A DNA stretch of 64,000 nt from Arthrobacter pascens. Lineage in GTDB: Bacteria > Actinomycetota > Actinomycetes > Actinomycetales > Micrococcaceae. The position numbers and the translations under genes were made by a program. Positions 8,162 to 18,692 of the stretch are shown one piece after another. Location: positions 3,534,001-3,598,000 of the forward strand of contig NZ_JAUSXF010000001.1 in NCBI RefSeq assembly GCF_030816475.1, in the 5' to 3' direction. Position 1 is the first letter of the stretch. Every line of letters starts with the position of its first letter. The notes beneath the pieces are model-generated. The model made no database searches and was not told the DNA's origin. It saw only the letters and a list, made by a program, of their open reading frames with translations.

Positions 8162-9310
8162 CTACTTTTGGCGCTTGTAGAACGGCAGGGCCACGACTTC
8201 GAAGGGCTCTGCCTTGCCGCGCAGGTCGATGTCCAAGGCCGTCCCTGGCTCGGTCAGCTCGACATCCACGTAGGCCATGGCCACGGGGTAGCCGAGCGTG
8301 GGGCTGGGCTGCCCGGAGGTGACTTCGCCAACAACGGCGCCGTCCTTGAGGACCGGGTAGTGGGCGCGCCCGGCGCGGCGTCCCAGGCCTTTGAGTCCCA
8401 CGAGCCGGCGGCCGGCGGTGGTGCCGGCCCCTGCCTCCTTCTTGGCCGCAAGCGCGGCTTTACCGACAAAGTCACCTTGCTTGGAGAGGGCGACGACGGG
8501 TCCCAGGCCGGCGGAGAACGGGTCGCCGTCGAGGGACAGTTCGTTCCCGTAGAGGGGCATGCCGGCTTCGAGGCGGAGCGAGTCGCGGGAGGCGAGGCCT
8601 GCCGGCGTCAGCTCCCCTTCGTCAGCGATGGCGACGATTGCCTGCCAGAGGGCGGCGGCGTCGCTGTTGTCAATGAAGATCTCGAAGCCGTCCTCGCCGG
8701 TGTAGCCAGTGCGTGCCAGCAGGAGGTCCTGGCCGGCGCCGCTGACGAGGAAGGGCACCTCGACGGCGGCGTAGTACTTGAGCTCCGTGACGAGGCTGTG
8801 CTGGGCGGCGGGGATCAGGCGGAGCAGGAGCTCTTCCGCTTTGGGACCCTGGACGGCGATCAGTGACGTCTCGGCCGAAACGTCCTTGACTACGACATCG
8901 AAGCCGGCCGCACGCCGGGCGAGTTCTGCTGCCACCTTTGTGGCGTTGCCGGCGTTGGGGACCACCAGGAAAACGTCGGTGCCGTCTTCAGCAGCCGGAC
9001 GGCGGTAGGTGATGAGGTCATCAATGATGCCGCCGTCTTCGTTGCAGATCAGCGAATACTTGGCTTTACCCACCGCCATGGCCGAGATCTTGCCCACCAG
9101 TGCGTAGTCAAGATACGCCGCCGCGTCGGGGCCGGTGACCCAGACTTCGCCCATGTGAGACAGGTCAAAGATGCCCGCTGCCTTCCGGACGGCGTGGTGC
9201 TCGGCCAGCTCGGAGCTGTACTTGAGCGGCATCTGCCAGCCACCGAAGTCGGTGAAGGAGGCGCCGAGTTTCTTGTGTTCTTCGTAGAGCGCCGTGTAGT
9301 TCTCAGTCAT
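8162..9310 (-). CDS. gcvT: Aminomethyltransferase (glycine cleavage T protein)
   Basis: 382 residues, full length. N-terminal FTDFGGWQMPLKYSSELAEH and FDLSHMGEVWVTGPDA, then LLARTGYTGEDGFEIF and the C-terminal GKAAL barrel are all classic T-protein signatures. It transfers the methylene group from the H-protein aminomethyl-lipoate to tetrahydrofolate and releases ammonia. The start is ATG with AAGGA 7 nt upstream, only 10 bp after the gcvP stop, so the two are surely co-transcribed. Confidence 0.96.
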   Translation of the reverse strand: MTENYTALYEEHKKLGASFTDFGGWQMPLKYSSELAEHHAVRKAAGIFDLSHMGEVWVTGPDAAAYLDYALVGKISAMAVGKAKYSLICNEDGGIIDDLITYRRPAAEDGTDVFLVVPNAGNATKVAAELARRAAGFDVVVKDVSAETSLIAVQGPKAEELLLRLIPAAQHSLVTELKYYAAVEVPFLVSGAGQDLLLARTGYTGEDGFEIFIDNSDAAALWQAIVAIADEGELTPAGLASRDSLRLEAGMPLYGNELSLDGDPFSAGLGPVVALSKQGDFVGKAALAAKKEAGAGTTAGRRLVGLKGLGRRAGRAHYPVLKDGAVVGEVTSGQPSPTLGYPVAMAYVDVELTEPGTALDIDLRGKAEPFEVVALPFYKRQK

Positions 9311-9320
9311 TCTGGAATCC

Positions 9321-12224
<2,904 letters not shown>

Positions 12225-12272
12225 AAGGAACTCCATAACTAAGGCGGCGAAGGGTACGCCGCATTGATCGGG

Positions 12273-12506
12273 TTCCTCCCCGCTCTGTATTGGACCTGAG
12301 AGTTTCCGCCTGGCCTGCTTGCGCAGGGCACGCTTGCACCGTCGGTGAGCACAGCGGTCCTGATGTTCCGGAATTGATCCGGTACAGGCGGACTGCCTGC
12401 TACTTTCCAGAGTTGCCTTGCCGCGGCGGTACATGGGCCTGTGAGATTCCTGGGGAGGATTTGCTCCTACGGCGCCTGCTGTACTGCTGGCAGGACTCTC
12501 CCGCCG
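12273..12506 (-). promoter_or_regulatory. Tandem glycine riboswitch
   Basis: On the minus strand upstream of gcvP, aptamer 1 begins GGGAGAGTCC, contains GGCGCCGTAGGAGCAAATCC and closes with AATCTCACAGGC (12506 to about 12440). A linker leads to aptamer 2 with AACTCTGGAAAG, CCGACGGTGCAAGC and the closing AAACTCTCAGGTCC followed by ACAGAG (about 12425-12273). These are the conserved glycine-riboswitch elements in order. Between aptamer 2 and the gcvP start a small stem GCGGCG / CGCCGC (about 12241-12262) may be the expression platform. Known glycine riboswitches turn on gcv genes when glycine is high. Confidence 0.9.
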
Positions 12507-12645
12507 CAGATCAAAGGCTTATTCATTTTGTTTCAAACCAAGTGCGGCCGGTGACAGCCACCACAGAGTCCAATTGTCCTATGCCGCGGGCTTTCGGGCA
12601 AATGGCGGCACCGGCAGTTTGGGGCAAGGGCGGCTCCACAAGGGC

Positions 12646-13194
12646 TCAGCCGCGAAGCCTGTCGACGGCGGCCAGCAGCCCGGCAACATCGGCCGCAGTC
12701 TCGTTCGCCGGGACCGGTCCCACCGAGAGCATGGCATTGAAGTACAAACCGTCACCCATGTACAGCACCGGTTTGGCCATGGCCTGTCCAACGTCGGCGG
12801 CGATCTCCTGGAGCCAGCGTTGCTGGATGGCGGCGAAACGTTGGCGGGTCTCCTCGTGGGCCACCTCGGCAAGCCTGGTGGCGGCAACGATAGCCCGGTC
12901 AAGCGGTGTATCAGCCCAGACCGAGGACTTGATGAAGTATGCAGCAGCCCCCTCATCGGCGGCGGCCATCGCGTCGGCATCCGCGGTGGCAAGATCGTCC
13001 AGCCTGTCCAGCAGCACCTCGATCAGTGCTTCCTTGTTCGGGAAGTGGTAGAGCAGCCCGCCTTTGGAGACTCCGGCCCGTTTGGCCACGGCATCGAGGG
13101 TCGCGGCGCGCTCCCCCACCTCAATCAGTAAGGACTCGAAGGCGTCAAGGACAGCCTCGCGGGCTACGGGTTTTCTGGCCATGGTTCCAATCAT
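12646..13194 (-). CDS. TetR family transcriptional regulator
   Basis: 182 residues. The N-terminal helix-turn-helix is clear: ATLDAVAKRAGVSKGGLLYH and FPNKEALIEVLL (residues 35-67). The ligand-binding domain has no recognisable substrate signature. It is divergent from an MFS efflux gene, with a 28-bp palindrome between them, so it almost certainly represses that pump and itself. The first ATG gives MIGTMARKP; the second ATG four codons on is also possible. Confidence 0.92.
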   Translation of the reverse strand: MIGTMARKPVAREAVLDAFESLLIEVGERAATLDAVAKRAGVSKGGLLYHFPNKEALIEVLLDRLDDLATADADAMAAADEGAAAYFIKSSVWADTPLDRAIVAATRLAEVAHEETRQRFAAIQQRWLQEIAADVGQAMAKPVLYMGDGLYFNAMLSVGPVPANETAADVAGLLAAVDRLRG

Positions 13195-13218
13195 GCATGC
13201 TTCAGCACTGCGAATTCT

Positions 13219-13246
13219 TAACTATACCGTCTGGACGGTATAGTTA
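13219..13246. promoter_or_regulatory. TetR operator in divergent promoter
   Basis: A perfect inverted repeat with 13-bp arms, TAACTATACCGTC and its complement, around a TG spacer. The right arm contains TATAGT, a good -10 hexamer placed so that the predicted transcript would begin at or next to the ATG at 13252. The left arm offers the mirror TATAGT for the tetR side. The match to a TetR-type site and its position are direct observations; binding is inferred. Confidence 0.85.
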
Positions 13247-13251
13247 TCGCT

Positions 13252-14868
13252 ATGAACACGTCCAGGAACACGCTTCGCGACCCCCGCACGCAGAGCAACA
13301 GCACGGCAGCCGAGATGAGTCCTGTCATCGCGCACACGCCTGCCGGAGCTTCTGCAGCTCCCAACGCCCCCTGGCGCGACTGGCTTGCGCTTGGCCTGCT
13401 CATGTTCCCCGTGCTTCTTATCGCCGTGGACAACACGGCCCTCACGTTTGCCCTCCCCGCGATTGCACTCAGCCTGGAGACCACAGGTGTCCAGCTCCTG
13501 TGGATCGTGGACGCCTACCCGCTGGTCCTTGCCGGACTGTTGGTGGCGATGGGCAGCCTGGGGGACAGGATCGGACGCCGCCGGCTGCTCATTATCGGCA
13601 GCATCGGCTTCGCCGTGGTTTCAGCTGCTACCGCCTTCTCTCCCGGACCGGAATGGCTCATCGCCGGCCGGGGCGCGCTGGGTTTCTTTGGCGCCATGCT
13701 GATGCCGTCGACGCTTTCGCTGATCCGCAATATTTTTCCTGATCCCAACCGGCGCCGGCTGGCGGTGGCCATCTGGGCCGCCGGCTTCTCAGGCGGCGCG
13801 GCCCTGGGCCCCATCTTCGGAGGCTGGCTGGTTGAGCACTTCTGGTGGGGAGCGGTGCTCCTGGTTGCTGTGCCCATCATGGTGCCACTGCTGGCGTTCG
13901 GCCCCGCCTTCATTCCCGAATCCCGGGATCCGGCTCCAGGCCGCGTGGACGTGCCCAGCATCGTGCTCTCGCTGCTGGTCATGGTGCCAGTGGTCTACGG
14001 CATTAAGGAGATCGCCACCCAGGGCATCGACGCTGTCCCGCTTGGCATCATCGCCTTCGGCGTGGCCATGGGCATGGCCTTCATCCGGCGCCAGCAGCGG
14101 CTGGCAAGCCCGCTGCTGGACGTTTCCCTGTTCAGGAACCGGGTGTTCAGCACCGCAATCACGGCGAACGTGCTCGCCCTCTTTTCCTTCAACGGCTTCA
14201 TCCTGTTCCTGGCCCAGCACCTCCAGCTGCTGGAAGGAATGTCGCCGTCGGCCGCCGGAGTAGCCATGATCCCCGCTCTGGTCGCCACCATGGCGTCCGG
14301 ACTGGTGGTGGTCCCGCTAGTCCGGAAGATCCGGCCAGGCTTCGTGGTGGCCGGCGGGCTCGCCATGAGCGCCAGCGGCTACTGCGTGGTGGCTTTCGGG
14401 AACCACAGCTCGGGACCCGCCCTGCTGCTGGGTGCCCTGATCATCCTTGCCCTCGGCGTGGGAACGGCGGAAACCATCTCCAATGACCTCATCCTAGGCT
14501 CGGTTCCGGCCGAGAAATCCGGCGCGGCTGCGGCCATCTCGGAAACAGGCTATGAGGTGGGGTCACTGCTGGGGACAGCGGTCCTGGGCTCCATCCTCAC
14601 CGCCTCATACCAGCACAACCTGCGGCTTCCCGCCGGACTGGCCGACGTTACCTCCGGCACGGCTGTCCACTCGGCGGCAGAAACCCTCGCCGCGGCAATG
14701 GAACTGGCGGGCACGCTGCCGGCGCCATTGGCCGATGCCGTCCGGGCAGCGGCCAAGACGGCCTTCGATTCCGGCGTCCACATCACTGCCGCCATAGCGC
14801 TGGTCCTGATGGCAGCGGCGGCAGTCCTGGCCGCCGTCGTGCTCCGCAAGGTCCCGACGGCGGAGTAG
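13252..14868 (+). CDS. MFS multidrug efflux transporter, 14-helix DHA2 (QacA/EmrB) type
   Basis: 538 residues with about 14 hydrophobic helices. Signatures are DNTALTFALPAIALSL in helix 1, LWIVDAYPLVLAGLLVAMGS and GDRIGRRRLLIIG (motif A, around residues 105-117), and GFSGGAALGPIFGGWLVE (motif C, residues 178-195). The family exports cationic or lipophilic drugs by proton antiport. No ribosome site precedes the ATG; with the -10 hexamer only 8 bp upstream the mRNA is probably leaderless. An internal ATG at 13315 is the alternative start. It is regulated by the divergent TetR. Confidence 0.92.
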   Translation: MNTSRNTLRDPRTQSNSTAAEMSPVIAHTPAGASAAPNAPWRDWLALGLLMFPVLLIAVDNTALTFALPAIALSLETTGVQLLWIVDAYPLVLAGLLVAMGSLGDRIGRRRLLIIGSIGFAVVSAATAFSPGPEWLIAGRGALGFFGAMLMPSTLSLIRNIFPDPNRRRLAVAIWAAGFSGGAALGPIFGGWLVEHFWWGAVLLVAVPIMVPLLAFGPAFIPESRDPAPGRVDVPSIVLSLLVMVPVVYGIKEIATQGIDAVPLGIIAFGVAMGMAFIRRQQRLASPLLDVSLFRNRVFSTAITANVLALFSFNGFILFLAQHLQLLEGMSPSAAGVAMIPALVATMASGLVVVPLVRKIRPGFVVAGGLAMSASGYCVVAFGNHSSGPALLLGALIILALGVGTAETISNDLILGSVPAEKSGAAAAISETGYEVGSLLGTAVLGSILTASYQHNLRLPAGLADVTSGTAVHSAAETLAAAMELAGTLPAPLADAVRAAAKTAFDSGVHITAAIALVLMAAAAVLAAVVLRKVPTAE

Positions 14869-14908
14869 GCCCGCAGCATGGCAACCCCCGCAGCACAACC
14901 GGCCCCTG

Positions 14909-14946
14909 CCCGCATAACCGTTGCTGCCCGGCACCGGTTATGCGGG
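14909..14946. terminator. Bidirectional terminator hairpin between MFS gene and SRPBCC gene
   Basis: CCCGCATAACCG (14909-14920) and CGGTTATGCGGG (14935-14946) form a perfect 12-bp stem with a 14-nt loop between two convergent genes. There is no strong T-run. Confidence 0.6.
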
Positions 14947-14973
14947 CCCGGGCCGCTGGTGTCAGGGCTTCGG

Positions 14974-15432
14974 TCAGCTACCTTCGAGGTAGGCCTGCAG
15001 GGCGTCGAGCAGACCCTCGGTGCCTTCCTTGCGCCCGTCTACCTGATCCTCCTCCGTGAAGTAGGCACCCTGTTCGGTCAGGGTCAGCAGGGTGCCTTCG
15101 CCGTCCGCTTCGAGTTCCACGGTGCTCAGCGAAACGGACGAGCGTTCGCCGTTCAGCAGCATTTCGTAGGTGTAGACGATCCGCTGATCCTGGACGATGT
15201 CGTGGTAGATGGCGTGCATCGTGGAAACGAAGCCGCCTTCGGGTCCCCCGACGTCCGTTTCCCGCCCGCCGACGCGGAAATCCAGGCTGGATTCACCCTG
15301 GGTCCACTCCGACGGTCCGCCGAACCACTTCTTCTTGCTCTCGTAATCGGAAAACGCCTGGAAAACGCGCGACGGCGGGACGCTGAGTTTGCGCTCCAGG
15401 GTGAAGCTGGCGTGGGTTATGGGGTTGCTCAT
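14974..15432 (-). CDS. SRPBCC (AHSA1-like) domain protein
   Basis: 152 residues forming one START-like domain: FTLERKLSVPPSRVFQAFSD at the start, KKWFGGPSEW, DFRVGGRE, and the C-terminal GTLLTLTEQGAYF segment. Such proteins bind small hydrophobic ligands or act as chaperone co-factors; no catalytic function can be assigned. Its ATG overlaps the stop of the upstream ArsR gene by 4 bp, so the two are translationally coupled. ArsR-SRPBCC pairs are common in actinobacteria. Confidence 0.9.
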   Translation of the reverse strand: MSNPITHASFTLERKLSVPPSRVFQAFSDYESKKKWFGGPSEWTQGESSLDFRVGGRETDVGGPEGGFVSTMHAIYHDIVQDQRIVYTYEMLLNGERSSVSLSTVELEADGEGTLLTLTEQGAYFTEEDQVDGRKEGTEGLLDALQAYLEGS

Positions 15433-15818
15433 GGGGTGCTCCTGGGTGTGATGGCAGGTGGCGGTTCGTGGGGTTGCGGCTGTTGCTCAGGTTGCGTGGC
15501 AAGGAACTCCTCAAGGCGGTCCAGGCGGCGCTCCCCTGCTGTCCGGCGGGCCCCGAGCCAGCCTTCGGCGAGGCGTACGGTTGCCGAAACAACACTGCAC
15601 GTACGCACGCGGCCGATTTTTTCGCTGCTCACCAGGCCGCTGGTTTCCAGGACCTGGAGGTGCTGCACAATCGCCGGCAGGCTCATGGCGAAAGGTTTGG
15701 CGAGTTCCGACACGGAGGACGGTCCGTCGCAAAGCCGGGTCACGATCGCCCGCCGGGTGGGGTCTGCGAGCGCCTGGAAGACAAGGTCCAGGTCCGCTTC
15801 GGAGCGATTGTTAAGCAC
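15429..15818 (-). CDS. ArsR family winged-helix transcriptional regulator
   Basis: 129 residues. The winged helix is complete: LVFQALADPTRRAIVTRLCD, PSSVSELAKPFAMSLPAIVQ, HLQVLETSGLVSSEKIGRV. No metal-binding Cys pair of the classical ArsR type is present, so it is likely a non-metal member of the SdpR-like group. The start is GTG at 15816-15818, directly abutting a palindrome. A GATAAT hexamer about 10 bp upstream of the GTG suggests a leaderless message and autoregulation. It is coupled to the SRPBCC gene downstream. Confidence 0.9.
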   Translation of the reverse strand: MLNNRSEADLDLVFQALADPTRRAIVTRLCDGPSSVSELAKPFAMSLPAIVQHLQVLETSGLVSSEKIGRVRTCSVVSATVRLAEGWLGARRTAGERRLDRLEEFLATQPEQQPQPHEPPPAITPRSTP

Positions 15819-15834
15819 ATACTTAAGTATTATC
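15819..15834 (-). promoter_or_regulatory. ArsR promoter and operator
   Basis: ATACTTAAGTAT (15819-15830) is a perfect 12-bp palindrome touching the GTG start, and it overlaps a -10 hexamer GATAAT on the minus strand (15829-15834). A repressor bound here would block RNA polymerase. Confidence 0.6.
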
Positions 15835-15869
15835 CCAAGCGGTGGAAAGTCAACCCTTAAACGAAAGAA

Positions 15870-15901
15870 GCCCGCCGCCGGAAGGGATTCCGGCAGCGGG
15901 C
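15870..15901 (-). terminator. Terminator after dps
   Basis: GCCCGCCGCCGGAA (15870-15883) and TTCCGGCAGCGGGC (15888-15901) pair at 13 of 14 positions with a 4-nt loop. On the minus strand the stem is followed by CTTCTTTCGTTT. It separates dps from the ArsR promoter. Confidence 0.75.
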
Positions 15902-15938
15902 ACCCGCTCGCGCGTGGAGACCGGCGGTGCGGCCTTCC

Positions 15939-16418
15939 CTAGTCCGCGCCGGGAGCGGTCACGGCTGCCGACGCCTTCAGCGTCTCGGCATTCACCATCC
16001 AGGCATACTGTTCCAGCTTGGCGATGAACTCGTGCAGGAGGTCTGCGGTAGTGGGATCCTCTTCATCCACCTCGTCATGGACTTTCCGCATGGTACCCAC
16101 AGCAGCCTCCAGCGCCGCGACGATCCGCTCGATGGCGTCCCTGGTGTTGATCAGGCCTTCCGGGAACGGGGCAAGGCTCGTGGATTCGGCCACTGTGGAA
16201 CTGCGGCCGTCAGGAAGTGAGTGCAGGGCGCGCATGCGTTCGGCCAGGTCATCCGCGAACTGGCGGGCGGCATCCACGATTTCATCCAGCTGCAGGTGCA
16301 GGTCCCGGAAATTCGTTCCCACGATGTTCCAGTGGGCCTGCTTGCCCTGGATGTGCAGTTCGATCAAGTCTGCGAGCACGGCCTGCAGGTTGTTGGTCAG
16401 GGTCGGTGACGCTTTCAT
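15939..16418 (-). CDS. dps: Dps family DNA-binding ferritin-like protein
   Basis: 159 residues. The ferroxidase signature QAHWNIVGTNFRDLHLQLDE and IVDAARQFADDLAERMRAL (residues 26-66) supplies the His, Asp and Glu ligands shared across the Dps dimer interface. Dps proteins form 12-mers that oxidise and store iron and protect DNA under stress. The ribosome site GAGGAGG lies 4-5 nt before the ATG, and a terminator follows: a single-gene unit. Confidence 0.93.
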   Translation of the reverse strand: MKASPTLTNNLQAVLADLIELHIQGKQAHWNIVGTNFRDLHLQLDEIVDAARQFADDLAERMRALHSLPDGRSSTVAESTSLAPFPEGLINTRDAIERIVAALEAAVGTMRKVHDEVDEEDPTTADLLHEFIAKLEQYAWMVNAETLKASAAVTAPGAD

Positions 16419-16580
16419 GAGTCCTCCTCGATAGGTCCGGTGGTCCGACGCTACCAGCCGGCAGGGCGGCCGAGGGAGGGGTGCACAAAATTTCTCAGTG
16501 GGCTTACTAAATCCCCTCGAAGCGTCGCAAAAGAACGGTATTCATTAAGGGCCTTGCGTGAATCCCTTACACCCTCCATA

Positions 16581-16603
16581 CTAAATGAACGTCATTCATT
16601 TAG
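16581..16603. promoter_or_regulatory. Palindromic operator upstream of the agmatine operon
   Basis: CTAAATGAA, 5-nt spacer, TTCATTTAG: a perfect 9-bp-arm inverted repeat 28 bp before the aguB start. A related half-site TTCATTAAG lies 40 bp further upstream (16541-16549). The form is typical of a TetR-type dimer site, but no matching regulator gene is adjacent. Confidence 0.6.
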
Positions 16604-16630
16604 TGACGGTCGTCTCACTGGAGTAGCCAC

Positions 16631-17659
16631 ATGATTGAAATTTCCTGCCTCGACGCACCTGCCTCACCGGCACGGACAACGCCGTCCGCACGCCCCACCC
16701 TTCGGGTGGGCGTGGTGCAGCACCAATGGCACGCGGACAACGCGGCTTTATTGGCCGAACTCGACGAGGGCATTGAACGTGCGGCACGGCTTGGCGCCAC
16801 CGCAGTTTTCCTTCCCGAACTGACTCTCTCGCGTTATCCCGCGGACACCTTGCCGGTCAGTGACAGATCCCGGCCGGGCGCAGTACGGCCGCGGCCGTCG
16901 GACACGGCTGAGGATCTGCTGACAGGACCCACCTTCCGCTTTGCAGCAGACTCGGCCCGCCGCCACGGAGTGAGCGTCCATGCCTCCCTCTACCAGCGCA
17001 ACCCTGATGGTTCCGATGACGGCCTTGGCCTCAACACGGCCATTCTGGTCTCGCCCGGAGGTGAGCTCCTGGCGCGCACCCACAAGCTGCACATCCCTGT
17101 GACTGCCGGCTACTACGAAGACAAGTTCTTCCGGCCTGGTCCGGCTGCTTCCGATGCCTATGAAGTCCACGCCCCGGCCGAACTCGCGGGGGCCCGGCTG
17201 GGCATGCCCACCTGCTGGGATGAGTGGTTCCCGGAGGTGGCCAGGCTGTACTCGCTGGGCGGGGCGGAGATCATCGTCTACCCGACGGCCATCGGTTCCG
17301 AGCCTGATCACCCGGACTTCGACACGCAGCCGCTGTGGCAGCAGGTGATCGTGGGAAACGGCATCGCCAACGGCCTCTTTATGGTGGCACCCAACCGCTG
17401 GGGCAATGAAGGAACCTTGAACTTCTACGGCTCCTCGTTCATCTCCGATCCGTACGGACGGATCCTGGTCCAGGCGCCACGCGACGAATCCGCTGTACTT
17501 GTGGCGGACCTTGACCTTGACCAGCGCCGGGACTGGCTGAGGCTCTTCCCCTTCCTCGCCACGCGACGCCCTGACACGTACGGCCGGCTGACTGAGCCTG
17601 TCCGCCACGGCGAGCCGCTCGGCGGAGACGCACTCCAATATCACGAGGTGACAGCATGA
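16631..17659 (+). CDS. aguB: N-carbamoylputrescine amidase (nitrilase superfamily)
   Basis: 342 residues. The nitrilase triad is visible: Glu63 in FLPELTLSRY, Lys152 in ARTHKLHIP, Cys195 in MPTCWDEWFPEV. The segment YYEDKFFRPG and the WDEWFPE motif match N-carbamoylputrescine amidases, which yield putrescine, CO2 and ammonia. An N-terminal extension of about 22 residues precedes the usual start of the fold. GGAG lies 8 nt before the ATG. Its stop overlaps the aguA start by 4 bp. Confidence 0.93.
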   Translation: MIEISCLDAPASPARTTPSARPTLRVGVVQHQWHADNAALLAELDEGIERAARLGATAVFLPELTLSRYPADTLPVSDRSRPGAVRPRPSDTAEDLLTGPTFRFAADSARRHGVSVHASLYQRNPDGSDDGLGLNTAILVSPGGELLARTHKLHIPVTAGYYEDKFFRPGPAASDAYEVHAPAELAGARLGMPTCWDEWFPEVARLYSLGGAEIIVYPTAIGSEPDHPDFDTQPLWQQVIVGNGIANGLFMVAPNRWGNEGTLNFYGSSFISDPYGRILVQAPRDESAVLVADLDLDQRRDWLRLFPFLATRRPDTYGRLTEPVRHGEPLGGDALQYHEVTA

Positions 17660-18681
17660 GCGGCTGGCGCATGCCCGCTGAAACCGCACCGCAGGAACGC
17701 CTCTGGATGGCCTTCCCCACCGGCGGGTACACCCTCGGCGACACCCGGGAAGCCGCCCACGCAGCGCGTGCCACGTGGGCAGCGGTAGCCAACGCCGCCG
17801 TCGAATTTGAACCTGTCACCATGGTGGTGGACCCCGACGACGTCGATATCGCCGCCCGGTATCTCCATCCTGACGTCGAGGTGCTCCCCGCCCCGCTCAA
17901 CGATGCGTGGATGCGGGACATCGGCCCCACCTTTGTGCTGGACGGGCAGGGGAAGCTTGGCGCGGTGGACTGGGTGTTCAACGGCTGGGGCGCGCAGGAC
18001 TGGGCGCGCTGGGACAAGGACGCCCTGATCGCCGCCGAGCTCTCCGCACGTTCGGGTGCCCATCACATCGTCTCCGCCCTCGTGAACGAGGGTGGCGGGA
18101 TCCAGGTGGACGGCGAGGGAACGGTGCTGGTCACCGAGACTGTCCAGCTCGATCCTGGGCGAAACCCCGGGATCAGCAAGCAGGACGTAGAAAAGGAGCT
18201 GGCACGGACGATCGGGGCCAGGCACGTGGTGTGGCTCCCCCGCGGCCTGACCCGGGATTCGGAACGATTCGGTACTCGCGGACACGTAGATATCGTGGCA
18301 GCCATCCCGTCGCCCGGGACGCTTCTGGTCCATTCGCAGCAGAACCCGGAACACCCGGACTTCGAGGTCTGCCGCGACATCATCAGCTTCCTGCGCACCA
18401 CGCAGGATGCCGCAGGCAGGTCCTGGAACATCATCGAGGTTCCTGCCCCGGCTGCTCTCAAGGACGACGAAGGTTACGTTGACTACAGTTACATCAACCA
18501 TGTGGTCCTCAACGGAGCCGTCCTGGCCTGCGGCTTCGCGGACCCCAACGATGACAAGGCCCTCCAAATCCTGGCCGAGGCCTATCCCGGCCGCCGCGTC
18601 TTCAGCATCGACGCCCGGGAGCTCTTCGCCCGTGGCGGCGGAATCCATTGCATCACCCAACAGCAGCCTGCTGCCTCCTAG
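17656..18681 (+). CDS. aguA: Agmatine deiminase
   Basis: 341 residues of the peptidyl-arginine-deiminase fold. Signatures are MPAETAPQERLWMAFPTG at the N-terminus, LNDAWMRDIGPTFV near residue 85, a VNEGGGIQVDGEGTVL segment, and the catalytic Cys332 in ARGGGIHCITQQQP. It hydrolyses agmatine to N-carbamoylputrescine and ammonia, the step before AguB. The ATGA overlap with aguB implies coupled translation. Together with the permease downstream it forms an agmatine-to-putrescine operon. Confidence 0.95.
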   Translation: MSGWRMPAETAPQERLWMAFPTGGYTLGDTREAAHAARATWAAVANAAVEFEPVTMVVDPDDVDIAARYLHPDVEVLPAPLNDAWMRDIGPTFVLDGQGKLGAVDWVFNGWGAQDWARWDKDALIAAELSARSGAHHIVSALVNEGGGIQVDGEGTVLVTETVQLDPGRNPGISKQDVEKELARTIGARHVVWLPRGLTRDSERFGTRGHVDIVAAIPSPGTLLVHSQQNPEHPDFEVCRDIISFLRTTQDAAGRSWNIIEVPAPAALKDDEGYVDYSYINHVVLNGAVLACGFADPNDDKALQILAEAYPGRRVFSIDARELFARGGGIHCITQQQPAAS

Positions 18682-18692
18682 AAAGTACGGAC

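Noticed and set aside
12225..12434. 70-codon N-terminal extension of gcvP
   Set aside because: It reads through the glycine riboswitch aptamers; the GTG at 12224 has a ribosome site and gives a normal-length P protein.
16611..16800. Short minus-strand frames over the aguB start
   Set aside because: They overlap the conserved nitrilase N-terminus and the operator, with no start site of their own.
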